Source of the DNA: Scedosporium boydii
Lineage: Eukaryota > Ascomycota > Sordariomycetes > Microascales > Microascaceae
Length of the DNA stretch: 64,000 nucleotides
Assembly: GCA_002221725.1 (NCBI GenBank)
Contig: NJFT01000157.1
Location: 35,071 to 99,070 of the forward strand
Direction: 5' to 3'
Part shown: positions 34,158 to 46,034 of the stretch, piece after piece
Layout: every line of letters begins with the position of its first letter
Position numbering within the stretch: the first letter of the stretch is position 1
Position numbers and translations under genes: made by a program
Notes under the pieces: generated by a model
What the model saw: the letters and a program-made list of their open reading frames with translations, nothing else
Told to the model about the DNA's origin: nothing
Databases searched by the model: none

Positions 34158-36611
34158 ATGTCTATCACGAGGAAGCTCGCAAAAGCCGTGGGCATCGACG
34201 TCGATGCTCACAAGGACAGAATCCCTGGTGATCTGCCCGCCGGTGCTTACATTGAACGGCCTGCCGGAACGAAGGAGTTCGTGGCCGACCACACCCCAAC
34301 CCCCGGAGGCATTGGCCGATATTTCCTGTCACTCTTTCCATTCTTGACATGGATTCATCACTACAACCTCGTCTGGCTGATGGGTGACTTGATTGCCGGT
34401 ATCACGGTCGGTTTCGTCGTCGTCCCGCAGGGAATGGCCTACGCCCTGCTTGCCAATCTCACCCCGGAATACGGCCTCTACACCTCCTTCGTCGGCTTCC
34501 TTCTCTACTGGGCATTTGCTACCTCGAAGGATATCACCATTGGTGTAAGTTTGAGAAGACTTTATCATTTTTTTCCCCGTCCCTGTCAGTCGTCTTAAGA
34601 AAGCTTAAGCTAATTGGAGTCATCCTCTAGACCGTTGCTGTCATGTCCACCATCGTCGGTAACATCGTGAACAAGGTTCATGACGTCGATGACTCCATCC
34701 CCGCCGAAGAAATCGCCCGTTCATTGGCCCTCATCTCCGGTGCCATCTTGCTCTTCATTGGCCTGACTCGCCTTGGTTTCATCGTCGAGCTCATCCCTCT
34801 CGTCGCCATCACTTCGTTCATGACTGGTGCCGCCATCAGCATTGCCTCTGGCCAGGTCCCCGCCATGATGGGTATCAAGAATGTTAACACCCGTGATTCG
34901 ACCTACCTGGTCATCATCAACACCCTGAAACATCTCCCCGACACCAAGCTCGATGCTGCCATGGGTCTTACTGCTCTCGTCATGCTCTACGCAATTCGAA
35001 TTTTCTGCAACATCATGTCCAAGAGGTATCCCAACCAGCAAAAGACCTGGTTCTTCATTTCCACCCTTCGCATGGTGTTCGTCATTCTCTTGTACACCCT
35101 TATCAGCTGGCTTGCCAACCGTGGAATCAAGTCGTCCAAGGAGGCCAAATTCGCCATTCTCGGTACCGTTCCCAGCGGCTTCAAGCATGCCGGTGCGCCC
35201 AAGATGCGAACCCACACTCTTTCCCTCATCGCCAGCGAGATTCCCACCACCGTCATCGTTCTCATCATCGAGCACATCGCTATCTCAAAGTCTTTCGGTC
35301 GTGTCAATAACTACATCATCAACCCCTCCCAGGAACTCGTGGCAGTCGGTTTCACCAACCTTCTCGGACCTTTCCTCGGCGGATACCCTGCTACCGGTTC
35401 GTTCTCGCGAACTGCTATCAAGGCCAAGGCCGGTGTGCGCACTCCATTGGCTGGTGTCTTCACCGCCGTCATCGTGCTCCTCGCTCTCTATGCTCTTACC
35501 TCCGTCTTCTTCTACATCCCCAAGTCCAGTCTTTCCGGTCTTATTATCCATGCCGTGTTGGATCTGATTACACCTCCCGAAACCGTCTACCAATACTGGA
35601 AGACATCCCCTCTCGAGTTCATCGTCTTCTTCGCTGGTGTTCTTGTCTCCATCTTCACCACCATTGAGAATGGTATCTATGTCACTGTCGGTCTTGCCGC
35701 CGCTGTGCTTCTCTGGCAGATTGCTCGTGCTCGCGGAACTTTCCTCGGACAAGTGAGGACTATCGAGGCGCCGCTCAAGAAGAGCGATCTGGATATCAAG
35801 GGCTCTTCGGATGACATTGTCCGAGATGCCTTCGCTCCTCTCGACCACTCCGACGGTATCAACAGCGAGGCTCCCATCCACTCTCCTTACCCCGGCGTGT
35901 TTGTCTACCGGTTTGATGGTGGCTTCAACTACCTCAACTCGGCTCTTCACTTTGATACCCTCTCCCTCAAGGTCCATGAGCAGGCCCGCCAGACCGAAAC
36001 AAACAAGTACGAAAAGAAGGGCGTAAGTTATTCCACATCTCTTTCAGGACATTTATCTATACCTAGCAGCGTCACTAACTATCTTCAAGGACCGCCCATG
36101 GAATGACCCCGGCCCGCGCCGCGGCAAGGACTCCGACGCGCCCGACACCCGACCTATCCTCCGCTCCATTGTCCTCGACTTCTCTCCCGTAAGCTTCGTC
36201 GACTCTACTTCTCTGCAAGCCCTCATCGACGCACGAAACCAACTCGCCCGGTACGCGTCCCCCGAAGAAGTGGAGTGGCATTTCGCCAACATTACCGATC
36301 GCTGGATCAAGCGCGCGCTCGTTGCCAACGGATTCGGATTCCCACATGAAGACGGCGACCAGTCATACAACGTGACACTGAACATCGCAGCCGTGTCTGA
36401 GGTGAACAGGGGCTCCAGGAATGAGAAAACTGACTTGGAGACTGGCAATGAGATCACACCTCTCGAGCCATCTCGGTCCTCTGGATCCGAGGTGACCGCA
36501 GCCGGCACCCTCTACGGTGCCAACTGGCCCTACTTCCACGCCGACCTCCGCACCGCCGTCAAGAACGCGGTCGAGAACGCGGTTAGGAAGAACAAGGCCG
36601 GGTCGTTGTGA
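34158..36611 (+). CDS. SulP-family sulfate permease with STAS domain
   Basis: Exons 34158-34544, 34631-36022 and 36090-36611; both introns are phase 0; 766 residues. The N-terminal Sulfate_transp part has about 10-12 membrane segments; PQGMAYALLANLTPEYGLY near residue 95 and LGPFLGGYPATGSFSRTAI are the SulP signatures. A cytosolic STAS domain follows (~550-740), with ILRSIVLDFSPVSFVDSTS as its core strand-helix motif, interrupted by a charged loop. The closest functional relatives are the fungal high-affinity sulfate transporters (Neurospora CYS-14, Aspergillus SutB/SB type), which import sulfate by proton symport at the plasma membrane and are induced by sulfur starvation. No cysteine-regulator binding site was searched for systematically. 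Confidence 0.93.
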
Positions 36612-37820
36612 TTGCTTTAGTGGGGAGGCGCATTGCATTTTGTGCTCTTGTATTCTTTTTTTTTTTTCGGGCTGCACAGGGGAATTTACAAGGATATCCA
36701 GTGGAGGGGACTCCATCACCCTCCCTCGTTTTAGCATGTTTTGATACTTCCATCTTGTTTGCTTTGCTACTGCTGTTACAATTAGTAGATTGCACTCATT
36801 TCTGTTTCTTTGTCCGTATTCAGCGAGAAATCATACACTTGAGCGGATTCCATTTAATCGACACTTTTCCATTTCCCTTCTCAGTGCATGTTTCCTTCCT
36901 GTCAAACTGTCGTGTCCTTGCTAAATTTTCGGTCCCTGGATCTTATCGGGCCGTGGCGTATGACTCGAGAAGCAGTCAGGATTTAACCTTCAACGATGTC
37001 GCCCGAAAGGGAAAAGAGTTGGTTATCAGGGAAACTCTCCTTTGGGGGGAGTAACTAGTACTTTAAGCCATTGGGTTAAGCCTGCTGATAACTATGTGAG
37101 ACAGCAGGGTGTCGTAATGTATGAACTAAGTAACTGTGACTTTCACATGCCTGGAGAGCTCAAATTACGTCATTTTTCGAGGAACGAGGTGCTACCGGCA
37201 CTTCGTCCCAGCTGGGACCACGTGTGAGCCCCCTCATTACGTTATCTCGGTGGGATGGGCGCCGCAAGATTTAGGGCTGGGAGTACGGAGTACAGGGCCA
37301 ACCCTCATTTGTAAAGGCGAAATGTGGGAAGACCAGACTGTGATGAGGAATGATTCGATTTCGTATGATCCTGTAGGCTTTGCATACTGGAGGCTTGCCA
37401 GCCGCGGACCAGACTTAGATGTGAGATAAGTTATAACCCCCTGATGTATCTTTAATTTTTATATATCAATACTGTTAATATGATGGAAGCGAATCTTCCG
37501 TTGCAGATAAATACAAGTTTCTAATCTGATCTTCAACTATTTATGAAGAGCACGTCTTTTTCTCACTTAGCGTGCGTTAGTTGGAATTTCCAAATAGGTT
37601 TTGACTTGCAAGCCAATCAATCAACTAGATTCTGGATATGAGTGATTGGGACTTCAGGCCTTGAATCTTGGCGCCCTACACGACAGACTAGTTATGTCAA
37701 GCAATAATGTACGCTGTTATATTGTAACAAACCTCATGGATAGATAGTTTTAAATAAATAATCACGAATCCGAACGTTCAAACATTGTTGGCGTTGGACC
37801 AGATCTATCACGAAACCCGA
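36612..37820. other. Intergenic between convergent genes
   Basis: 1.2 kb between the 3' ends of the sulfate permease and UNC93-like transporter genes; AT-rich toward 37.4-37.8 kb. Nothing recognised. Confidence 0.55.
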
Positions 37821-39495
37821 CTATGTTGTTTCCGTTCTTTTTTCCTCAGTTGAGTCTTCATCTTTCGTGAACCCCACGTAATCAATTCCTACTCGAGATA
37901 CAACCAAATAAGCCGGGACGACAGCCAGACCCCAAAGGCCAAAATTTATGCCAAGGGCGGTAATGAGCTAAGTGATAAAGAGTACATGATTAGTCTCCAG
38001 AGTCTGAGGGTCATGTTTTTTTAACGTACCGGCGTGGATGTTGAGCTGATCCCCGAGGATATACATTGGCCCGCACTCTCCAAGGCTCGAACGTAACTTG
38101 TTAGGCGGGGGAAGTCTGCCGCTTCCCTTGCCAGGCTTCCAACCAGCCAATAACCGTAGTTATACGTTAAAGCCCAGTTTACCTGCCACAAGATGTAGAG
38201 AGCCCATCCGCGCCCAAATCCTTCATCAACCCAGTCCAGAGACGGCTTATGCTCGGAGTAGCCTTTCTGGACAATGGTTCCCCAGATCCAACAACCTCCG
38301 ATGAGGGCCATCATAACGATATAGCCCACTTTCGCACGATTGTTAAGCGATGGGCGCTTCCAATCCAAGAAGGTGCCCATGATCAAGGTGGCGAGAATCT
38401 GCGCAAGGCCAGTTATAAGCGAAGCAAGAGCACGCGCCCGGACGGAGAAGTAAAGAGAAACATAGGATCCGATGTAAGGAAGGCTCCAGTTGATATAAAT
38501 GAATAATGGGGTCCTAGTAGTTATCGGTTAGATGAAACAATAAGGTGACATTATTGGTAAATAGCTTACAGGAGAGCCACTTCCTTCCGGATCATCAGTC
38601 TGCCTAGGGCTTTCAGCTCCTCCGAGTCCGATATGCGCGGTGCCAACTGTACCCTCGTTCCGTTCCGTCGCCGCACTTTTTCGGGCGGTGACAAGAAAAG
38701 TGTCACGGCCGGACCAAGGCATTCTGTTTTTTCCATATCAATCAGGTTCCAAAAATCTCTCATAATGATATGCATTTTTTTGGCAACTTACGCAGAACCA
38801 CAAACACAATATAGGTCCGCCAATCTAGCTTTCCGGCGGCCTTTCCATGGACATTGAAAGCCAAGTTAACGATGCCTCCCAAGATTCCTCCTCCATTTCG
38901 ATAGCATAGCCAGTAGGCCAAATATTTGCCTCTTTTATGTGCTTCAGGATAGCTAAGCATGATGGCGCCTTCAGCGGCCCAGAAGAGGCCAGCTGTGATG
39001 CCGCACGCGGCCGAACCAAGGTATATGAACCATTTAGTACCGTAGCGATTGTTCGTATACAAGGCTGCCGAATACATGACAAATCCTGTTGTGCCGAATA
39101 TCAGAGTGTTTTTGATGCCAAAACGATTCGCGACGATGCTTCCCGTCAGGCAGGTAATTGTCATGAGGGAGAAAAGCAGCGCGTTGCCAGCCCTAAAGAC
39201 AAGTAATCGGGGTCAGCAATCCACCACTAACATAATATTGAATGACTCGACATTGTGAGCTCGCAAGCGCGAGTACATACATTACTAGGTACGGTGTCTG
39301 CTGCCCGCCAGCGCCGACAGAGTTCATGGCATTCCACAAACCAGGGGCTGTGAATGCGGCGACCCCAACGACGGTTGCCTGGAAGAAGACTCCCCTAAAC
39401 CAAGAGTACTTTTCATCGGGCTGCAAATCGCCGTCTTGGCTAGATGCTATCTCTTGGGCTTGAGTGCCCCTCTGGATTGGCTTTGACTCGGCCAT
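37821..39495 (-). CDS. UNC93-like MFS transporter
   Basis: Five exons: 39495-39281, 39192-38792, 38723-38570, 38513-38030 and 37967-37821; introns of 88, 68, 56 and 62 bp, all in frame; 466 residues. After a 30-residue cytosolic N-terminus come about 11-12 membrane segments. The passages ATVVGVAAFTAPGLWNAMN and FWAAEGAIMLSYPE followed by KRGKYLAYWL are the marks of the fungal UNC93-like branch of the major facilitator superfamily. These are plasma-membrane or vacuolar carriers of mostly unknown substrate. The gene is divergent from the TauD-type dioxygenase, with 519 bp between the start codons, which suggests a shared promoter and possibly a shared substrate. The tail is short and acidic. 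Confidence 0.88.
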
Positions 39496-40014
39496 TGTGT
39501 TTGCGATTCGCGATCGACAGAGCTATACTCGTTCAATCAGAGGCTGGAGTGAACTGGGACCTAGTATCCGGATGTGTATAATTCATCCTCTTAACTGTAA
39601 GTACATTCATGGTATTTAACTACGTGTGTTTACAGGGGTGAAGTGAAACTCCTCGGTTCTGGTCCCGATCCTGGTCCCGAGACCGGCCCACGAGATACGA
39701 GGGAATCTGCTCGGTCGGACGACTGGATCTAGCTTGTTGTACACTAACCAGAAGATCGGACGTACTCTAGAGATTATGAATTCGCTTGAGACTCTGACAA
39801 ATGGAATGTTGGAAGATTCTCGGGAAGGGCGCCAGGTCGCACGCCATCTACACTTTACTTCACGCGATTGTCGAGTGGGGAAACAATCGGCGGGCGCCCG
39901 CTCGCAAATTATACTAACTTACATATCATATCAATAGCACACTCATCCATGACGGGACTTGTTGAATGGATATGCGCGTCATGATGAAGACTGCTTGTCC
40001 TCCAATTATGCAAT
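39496..40014. promoter_or_regulatory. Divergent promoter of the transporter/dioxygenase pair
   Basis: 519 bp between two divergent start codons. It holds no CGG-N5-CCG site of the kind found in the cluster to the right. A TCCCGATCCTGG-like direct repeat (GGTCCCGA twice) lies near 39660-39685. Confidence 0.45.
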
Positions 40015-41454
40015 ATGGCTCCTAAAATATCTTTCGAAGAATTCAACTTTGACGGCCAACTCAGCACCAGGCCCCTTGGTTTTGGCTGGGATAGCCGATT
40101 CCCATTAGCCCTACGGGCAGTGGCTTCGGAACCAGCAAACCTTCCCGATTATATCAAGGCACTGAGCGAGTTTGCCAAGTCTGGGAAAGTTTTTGATCTT
40201 GTCAGGGAGCATGGTGGCGCCCTTCTTCTCCGGGGTTTGCCTATCAACAATCCGCACGACTACAGCGACCTAGCCCATACGTTTGGTTTTCGTGCACACG
40301 AGGAAGTTGGAAGACCGCCGTTGAGAACAGTTCTCGCGCCGAACGTCAAGACTGCCAACGAAGGGTGAGTTTTTAACCAGGGTCTGGGTGTTTGTGCAAA
40401 CGCGTGGGGCGGCGAGCCTGTCCTAAACTGCGTTTTAGTCCACCTGAGCTACCTATTTGGCCGCACAATGAATACGGCTGGTCAACCATCAATCCTGCCT
40501 GGTTGACATTTTCAGCTATTGTTCCCGCAGAAGCAGGTACGGCGTTCACATATGCTCTTATTTCTCCCCCCCCGAAACTTGGCTTGCCAGAGACCGCTTA
40601 CTGAAAATCATTTACAATAGGCGGGGAAACCCCCATCAATTCGAGCATTCAACTTGCAGCTGATATCAAGCGACAAGCGCCCGAGTTTTACGAAAAGTTG
40701 TTAAGGAAGGGAGTTCGTTACGTGTACCGCTACGGCAAGCAAGATGTTGTCTCGACGACAGGAACCAGCGTATATGGTGCTTACGGACAGCATGTGCTGC
40801 CAACAGATGATGAGGAGTCTGCTCGCAAGAAGGTCGAAGAAGAAGTGAGACGCCATAGCAAGGACTTTGAGTGGCACGACGACGGAAGTTTGACCGTCAC
40901 CCACGTAACACCCAGTATGTTAAACCCGTATCATATACTATTACCTGGCTCTTACGGGTGAGTTTTCTTCGGAAACTAATAATTACGAAAATAAGTCATT
41001 CGAGTCCATAAGGAAACCGGTCTTCCAGCTTGGTTCGGCAACTTGACGAGCGCATGGGGACGCAGCACACATCATGGCGCCACCGAGCCTCCGTTCCGGG
41101 GCGACGACGGTTCATACCACCCTCCCCCTCAATATGGGGATGGGGAAGAGATTGAAAAGAAGTATCTAGATCTCGCGCTGTCCATCGCGGAGAACTCGCA
41201 AGTCCTTGTGAAATGGGAAAAGGGCGACCTAGTCCTACTCGATGTGAGTCGAATGTTCTAATTTAGCGCGGCTGATTGTTTTTTTTCCTAATTATATCTA
41301 GAATTATGCGGTTATGCACTCCCGCTCTCCCTGGAAAGGCCAACGACAAGTTCTTGCAGCGTTGTGGGATGAGGATGGAAGAGTCGACGACTTCCTTGAG
41401 GGCAAGAAAATCCTCGAGGGCCGGCCACGACGCCCGGTTACTGCAAATAGCTAA
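40015..41454 (+). CDS. TauD/TfdA-family Fe(II)/2-oxoglutarate dioxygenase
   Basis: Five exons: 40015-40364, 40439-40536, 40621-40914, 40996-41243 and 41302-41454; all phases match; 380 residues. The jelly-roll (clavaminate-synthase-like) fold is shown by GALLLRGLP and by the iron site: His126 and Glu128 in PHNEYGW (HxE instead of the usual HxD) and His336 in NYAVMHSR. Arg344 (GQRQV), eight residues later, is placed to hold the 2-oxoglutarate carboxylate. Such enzymes hydroxylate or cleave small acids (taurine, aryl-sulfonates, phenoxyacetates and others) with O2 and 2-oxoglutarate; the fungal branch seen here has no assigned substrate. Linkage to the UNC93-like carrier suggests an uptake-and-oxidation pair. 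Confidence 0.88.
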
Positions 41455-42107
41455 TTTCGCATTTAAATAATCCAGTAGATAGATAAAAGAGCTTCTAAGA
41501 AGTACAGATGCTGTCGATATTAACTATTAACTTCGCTTTCTTCGCTTCTTATTCTTCTTTTCTTTGTTTGCTGTTAAAAAAAGTCCTCTGTACCTCTGTA
41601 CATGCATCCAACTTTGACAATGGTATCAAGACGAAACATGCATCTCATCATGCACGTGTGTGGTCATATTGGACCCTAAAAACCAACCACTGAGTTGGGT
41701 TTGATTCAACTCGAACTTTTCAACGCGAGTTGTGGAGTAATAGTCTGTCCTGTCGAGCAGATGGCTGGTCAACATTATTGCCGAGATGGCGCAATTGCTT
41801 CCTGGAAGCACGAGTTCAGGATCCTTTACTCTTGAGTCTTATCGGACCGTCTGCCGTTGCAGTTAAATGGGACTAGCTAGGTTTTCTTGGACTATAGAAC
41901 CGGGCTAGCTGAACTTGATTACCTATCTACACGATAACCACCAGCCCCGTCAATAATATCGGATTACAACCCCTGGATGATAATAAAACAACCCAGCCGA
42001 ACTTAAAGACCTTTCAGCATCGCTCGATTTCGGCTTGTCCGTTGTTCGAATCCTTCACTAGGGATTATTCCTGATCTGATCTCCGGCATAAGGCTTGCCA
42101 GATTTTC
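41455..42107. other. Intergenic, promoter side of SUA5
   Basis: 650 bp, AT-rich; no gene, RNA or repeat recognised and no CGG-N5-CCG site. Confidence 0.55.
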
Positions 42108-43433
42108 ATGTCCATAATGGCCACTACCAAAAAAACTCGTATCGTCGATGTCAAGGGTTATGATGCCATCCATCCCCCGACGTCCGGCAGTTCGATCGAC
42201 ACGTGGCAACTGCCTTCGGCAGCGAGCGAGGCACTGTCGAACCTCCAAGCAGCTGCCCAGGTCCTGCGCAGCGGCAACGTGCCTGTAGCATTCCCCACAG
42301 AGACAGTCTATGGGTTAGCCGCAAATGCAACAAGGAGTGACGCGGTGAAAGGCATTTACCTTGCCAAGGGCCGGCCGTCGGACAACCCTCTTATCATTCA
42401 CGTTTCCGACCTAGAGATGCTTCGGAACCTTCTGTCCACGGGCTCAGGGACGAAACCGAAGTCGGAGCTTATCCCGGACATCTACAAACCCTTGCTTACG
42501 CGGTTTTGGCCTGGTCCCCTCACTATACTATTGCGCAATACCGAAAATTTGCCATTAGCGCCGGAAGTCACGGCCGGCCTTGGGACATTCGCCGTTAGGA
42601 TGCCAGCCTCCGGCCTCGCTCGTTCACTGATTAAACTTGCCGGAGTTCCCCTTGCTGGCCCCTCGGCAAATGCATCTACAAAACCGTCTCCCACCACGGC
42701 GCAACACGTGCTCGACGACCTCGATGGAAGAATTGATTGGATTCTAGATGGCGGACCATGCCCAATTGGGGTCGAAAGTACTGTGGTGGACGGTCTTTGT
42801 GACCCTCCTGTCATCCTCAGACCTGGTGGGCTAACCATAGAAGAGATTCGGACCTGTGCTGGATGGGAAAGGGTCAAAAAAGAGTATCAAGATCAGGCTG
42901 AACTAGATGCTGCTGCCATAGTGAGGTCTCCCGGAACCAAGTACAAGCACTATAGCCCGGAAGCCAGTGTAATTCTTTACGAGGCAGGCTTTCCCGCGGG
43001 ATGTGGGCCAAACATTGGAGACGACGCTGAAAAGTTTTGGAACATTTTCCACCATACTCCGGTCGGGTCGATTGGGATTATCAGGACCAAGCATTGGGAA
43101 CCTGGGGCCAGTATCCCGGGACTAAAACTGGTTGCAACAGGTACAGGACAGGACGTACATAAAGTTCCGGTTCCTAAAGATAAATTTCTGGAGTGGCAGT
43201 GGAACATCGACGAACCGGGTGCTAAAACTGTGAAGGTATGGGATATTGGTCTTGGTGAAGACGGCAAGAAGATCGCACATGGCCTGTTTGGGGCCCTTCG
43301 TGAACTGGATGCTCGTGGGGCAGACATTATATTTGTCGAGGGTATTGCCGATGGCTCGGATATGGCAAGCGCGGTAATGAACAGATTGCGCAAGGCAGCT
43401 TTGGAAATCATCCATGTATCAAGGGATTCTTAA
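42108..43433 (+). CDS. SUA5: Threonylcarbamoyl-AMP synthase Sua5
   Basis: 441 residues, one exon. The N-terminal YrdC domain (~45-255) carries FPTETVYGLA, KGRPSDNPLIIHV (~87) and GPSANASTKPSPT (~184), which bind ATP, bicarbonate and threonine. The C-terminal Sua5 domain (~285-435) opens with SPGTKYKHYSPEA. The enzyme makes threonylcarbamoyl-AMP from L-threonine, bicarbonate and ATP, the donor for t6A37 of ANN-decoding tRNAs; it is universal and essential for translation fidelity. A second ATG lies four codons after the first (MSIMATTKK), which could give mitochondrial and cytosolic forms, but no strong presequence is visible. It is a housekeeping gene that marks the left border of the cluster region. 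Confidence 0.95.
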   Translation: MSIMATTKKTRIVDVKGYDAIHPPTSGSSIDTWQLPSAASEALSNLQAAAQVLRSGNVPVAFPTETVYGLAANATRSDAVKGIYLAKGRPSDNPLIIHVSDLEMLRNLLSTGSGTKPKSELIPDIYKPLLTRFWPGPLTILLRNTENLPLAPEVTAGLGTFAVRMPASGLARSLIKLAGVPLAGPSANASTKPSPTTAQHVLDDLDGRIDWILDGGPCPIGVESTVVDGLCDPPVILRPGGLTIEEIRTCAGWERVKKEYQDQAELDAAAIVRSPGTKYKHYSPEASVILYEAGFPAGCGPNIGDDAEKFWNIFHHTPVGSIGIIRTKHWEPGASIPGLKLVATGTGQDVHKVPVPKDKFLEWQWNIDEPGAKTVKVWDIGLGEDGKKIAHGLFGALRELDARGADIIFVEGIADGSDMASAVMNRLRKAALEIIHVSRDS

Positions 43434-44164
43434 CAGAGTGTAGCCGAATAGAAAAAGACGTTGACGCCGTCCGACTTCTTAACTATATATCAGGTAACTG
43501 GGATGGCGTAACATTTCAGGGACCCTACATTACAATTCTGTCGACTAATAGCTGCGCATTGCAGATAATAATATTACCTATTTTTCAATGTTAAGCTTGG
43601 GCTTCGGTGTAGGGGATATCGCGTCCAGAACCCGGGAAACCGGGGACACGCAATAGTGAGGTGTAGAGGAGGCTTAGGTGCATTCGATGCTCATCGTTTA
43701 TGGTGCCTGGTCTAATCGCCGGTATTAATGCCTGATCTTTTACCCACGGTATAATGGTTCACGGATGCACCGTCATGTACGAAGTAAACTAGCCTTTGCT
43801 TCAAAGTTTTAGCAACCTTTGCCGCCTGTTACCCCCTGTTGGCTTCGCCATGCTATATTTTAGTGATCCTGCACTGCGAGAGGCCGCAAACTTCGTGAAT
43901 AACTAAAATCATTCGACTGCCGAAACCACACATATGGCCCAGCCCATTACAGGACGTGATGTTTATTTCCAACTAGTTAATGCGGTGTAATAGATCTCAT
44001 TTCCATCTAACGCTGAGTGGGCTCATACCTGCCGTATTAGACTAGGGTGGTTCAATGTTATTTCTCTTTCTTTCCCTTGCACTAGGAGCACTTCAATGCT
44101 TGTCCAGTAAATGCGAATCTTATCTACCATATCCGGATGGTCGGCGTACATAGCACGGCGGCAT

Positions 44165-44175
44165 CGGAAAATCCG
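44165..44175. promoter_or_regulatory. CGG-N5-CCG site, permease promoter (1)
   Basis: CGGAAAATCCG inside the full palindrome TCGG-N5-CCGA, 270 bp upstream of the amino-acid permease start. An everted/inverted CGG pair is the recognition form of Zn2Cys6 dimers. Confidence 0.7.
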
Positions 44176-44192
44176 ACATCGATTTTATTGAT

Positions 44193-44203
44193 CGGACGAG
44201 CCG
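44193..44203. promoter_or_regulatory. CGG-N5-CCG site, permease promoter (2)
   Basis: CGGACGAGCCG, flanked by T and A, 28 bp after the first site and 242 bp upstream of the permease start. The spacing between site starts is near three helical turns. Confidence 0.7.
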
Positions 44204-44444
44204 ACTATCGTGCAATTCGGGTCTTCGTATTCCACTAGAGCCGATAAGAAGGTTCGCTCGACGTGTAGTCTACATCAGCTCGAACATATAGATAGTTCAA
44301 TGCCCGCTTATCGATCAAAACTAGGAATCAATATGGGTATAAGAATACCGAATTTTCCCGTATAATGGGCTCTCAGAAAAGCGGCACAAACTGAGCTCTT
44401 AAGACCTTGAAGCTACGCGATTCATATACTCTCCAACTAAAGCC

Positions 44445-46034
44445 ATGGACATCTCGCACTCATCGGGGAAAAACAGCTCCGCCGGCGACGACAAAGATAC
44501 TGCTAAGATAGAGCAGAGAGCGGAGTCAATTGGCATAGAAGAAGAGCTTCATCACCCATCTACCAAACGAGGTCTTACGGCACGCCATGCCATATTTATC
44601 GCTTGGGGTGGGACCGTCGGGACGGGCCTCTTCATCACCACCGGAAAAACTCTAGCTATCGGCGGCCCAGCGTTCCTCGTCGGTAGCTACGTGTTCGTAT
44701 CGATCCTGGTATATTTTATCCTCACTGGAATCATCGAGATGGCGACATTTCTTCCTGTTCGCGGAGGTTCCATGAGCCGCTACGGCAGACGCTTCGTCTC
44801 TAACAGCGTCGGGTTTACGATGGGCTGGCTTTACTTCTACTCTTTCGCCATCCTGGTTCCGTTCGAACTTACCGCGTGTGCTATTATCATCGACTTCTGG
44901 CAACCTGACATCAACAGCGCAGTCTGGATCACCATTCTACTGGTGTTGCTGGTTATTCTCAATGTTCTTCCGGTACGATTCTATGGAGAAGCAGAATTCT
45001 TCTTCACCGGAGTCAAACTGGCAACCATCGTCGGACTGCTAATTCTTTCGTTCGTCCTGTTCTGGGGAGGAGGGCCCGATCACAAGAGGCTTGGGTTCCA
45101 TTATTGGAAGAACCCTGGCGCGACAAAAACCTTGATATTAGAAGGCGACGCCGGAAGGCTGGTTGCAGCCATTGCCACTGTGATCAGCAGTATCCTGCCC
45201 TTTACTTTTACGCCCGAGATGGTGGTTGGAACGGCGGCCGAGATCAAATCGCCGAGAACAAACGTCCCCAAAGTCGCAAAACATTTCCTCTGGAGACTGA
45301 TCGTTTGTTTCGTTGGAAGCGTTGTTGGTATTTCGGTCATCTGTCCCTCCGACGCTGCGGCCCTCATGAATGGATCAGACGCTGCGTCTTCTCCTTGGGT
45401 CGTGGGTATTCGCCAAGCCGGGATCCACGGTCTGGATAGTGTGATCAACGCCGTGGCTCTCATAGCGGCTTGGTCAACCGGCAATGCATTCCTTTACCTC
45501 GCCAGCCGGTGTCTCCACTCGATGGCGATGGAAGGCAGCGCGCCTCCGATTTTCAAAAGGTGCACTGCTAAGGGAGTGCCTATCAACGCAGTCGGGGCCA
45601 CGGCGTGTGTTTCCCTCTTAGCTTACTTGACTCTCAATGCTTCCTCGTCCAGTGTTTTCAGCTGGTTACTGAATTTGATTAACACCGGAGGCTTTTTGTC
45701 ATGGATCTGTTGTTCGGTTACATATCTTCGCTTCCGGAGAGCCTGTGCGGTGCAGGGCGTTCCCAAGTCGGAGCTCACTCAGAGGTCCCCGCTACAACCC
45801 GTTATATCATGGATTGCCCTCGTCTTGTTTTCTCTCTTGTGTTTATTGAATGGGTTTACAGTTTTCTTTCCGTCCGAGTGGTCGATTGCTTCGTTCTTTT
45901 CCGCTTATATTGGTTTACCGGTGTTCGTAGTCATGTACCTGGTTCATCGACTCATTTATCGCGAAGAACCCTGGGCCATTCCATCACACCTTGTGGATTT
46001 ACAGCCGGATCCGGCAGAGTTGGATGATGAGTGA
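44445..46034 (+). CDS. Amino-acid permease (APC superfamily, YAT type)
   Basis: 529 residues, one exon. After a ~45-residue charged cytosolic tail come 12 predicted membrane segments. Segment 1 carries IAWGGTVGTGLFITTG, the unwound substrate-binding helix of the APC fold, and FTFTPEMVVGTAAEIKSPR is the conserved segment-6/loop motif of fungal amino-acid permeases. It should import amino acids or related amines with protons at the plasma membrane; the exact substrate is not readable. Two CGG-N5-CCG sites in its promoter tie it to the cluster at right, so an aromatic amino acid or derivative is a reasonable guess. It is convergent with the P450 reductase gene. Confidence 0.93.
   Translation: MDISHSSGKNSSAGDDKDTAKIEQRAESIGIEEELHHPSTKRGLTARHAIFIAWGGTVGTGLFITTGKTLAIGGPAFLVGSYVFVSILVYFILTGIIEMATFLPVRGGSMSRYGRRFVSNSVGFTMGWLYFYSFAILVPFELTACAIIIDFWQPDINSAVWITILLVLLVILNVLPVRFYGEAEFFFTGVKLATIVGLLILSFVLFWGGGPDHKRLGFHYWKNPGATKTLILEGDAGRLVAAIATVISSILPFTFTPEMVVGTAAEIKSPRTNVPKVAKHFLWRLIVCFVGSVVGISVICPSDAAALMNGSDAASSPWVVGIRQAGIHGLDSVINAVALIAAWSTGNAFLYLASRCLHSMAMEGSAPPIFKRCTAKGVPINAVGATACVSLLAYLTLNASSSSVFSWLLNLINTGGFLSWICCSVTYLRFRRACAVQGVPKSELTQRSPLQPVISWIALVLFSLLCLLNGFTVFFPSEWSIASFFSAYIGLPVFVVMYLVHRLIYREEPWAIPSHLVDLQPDPAELDDE

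Larger units (their letters stand above)
43434..44444. other. Intergenic, promoter of the amino-acid permease
   Basis: 1.0 kb of AT-rich sequence. It holds two CGG-N5-CCG sites (44165 and 44193) listed separately and no coding frame. Confidence 0.6.
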
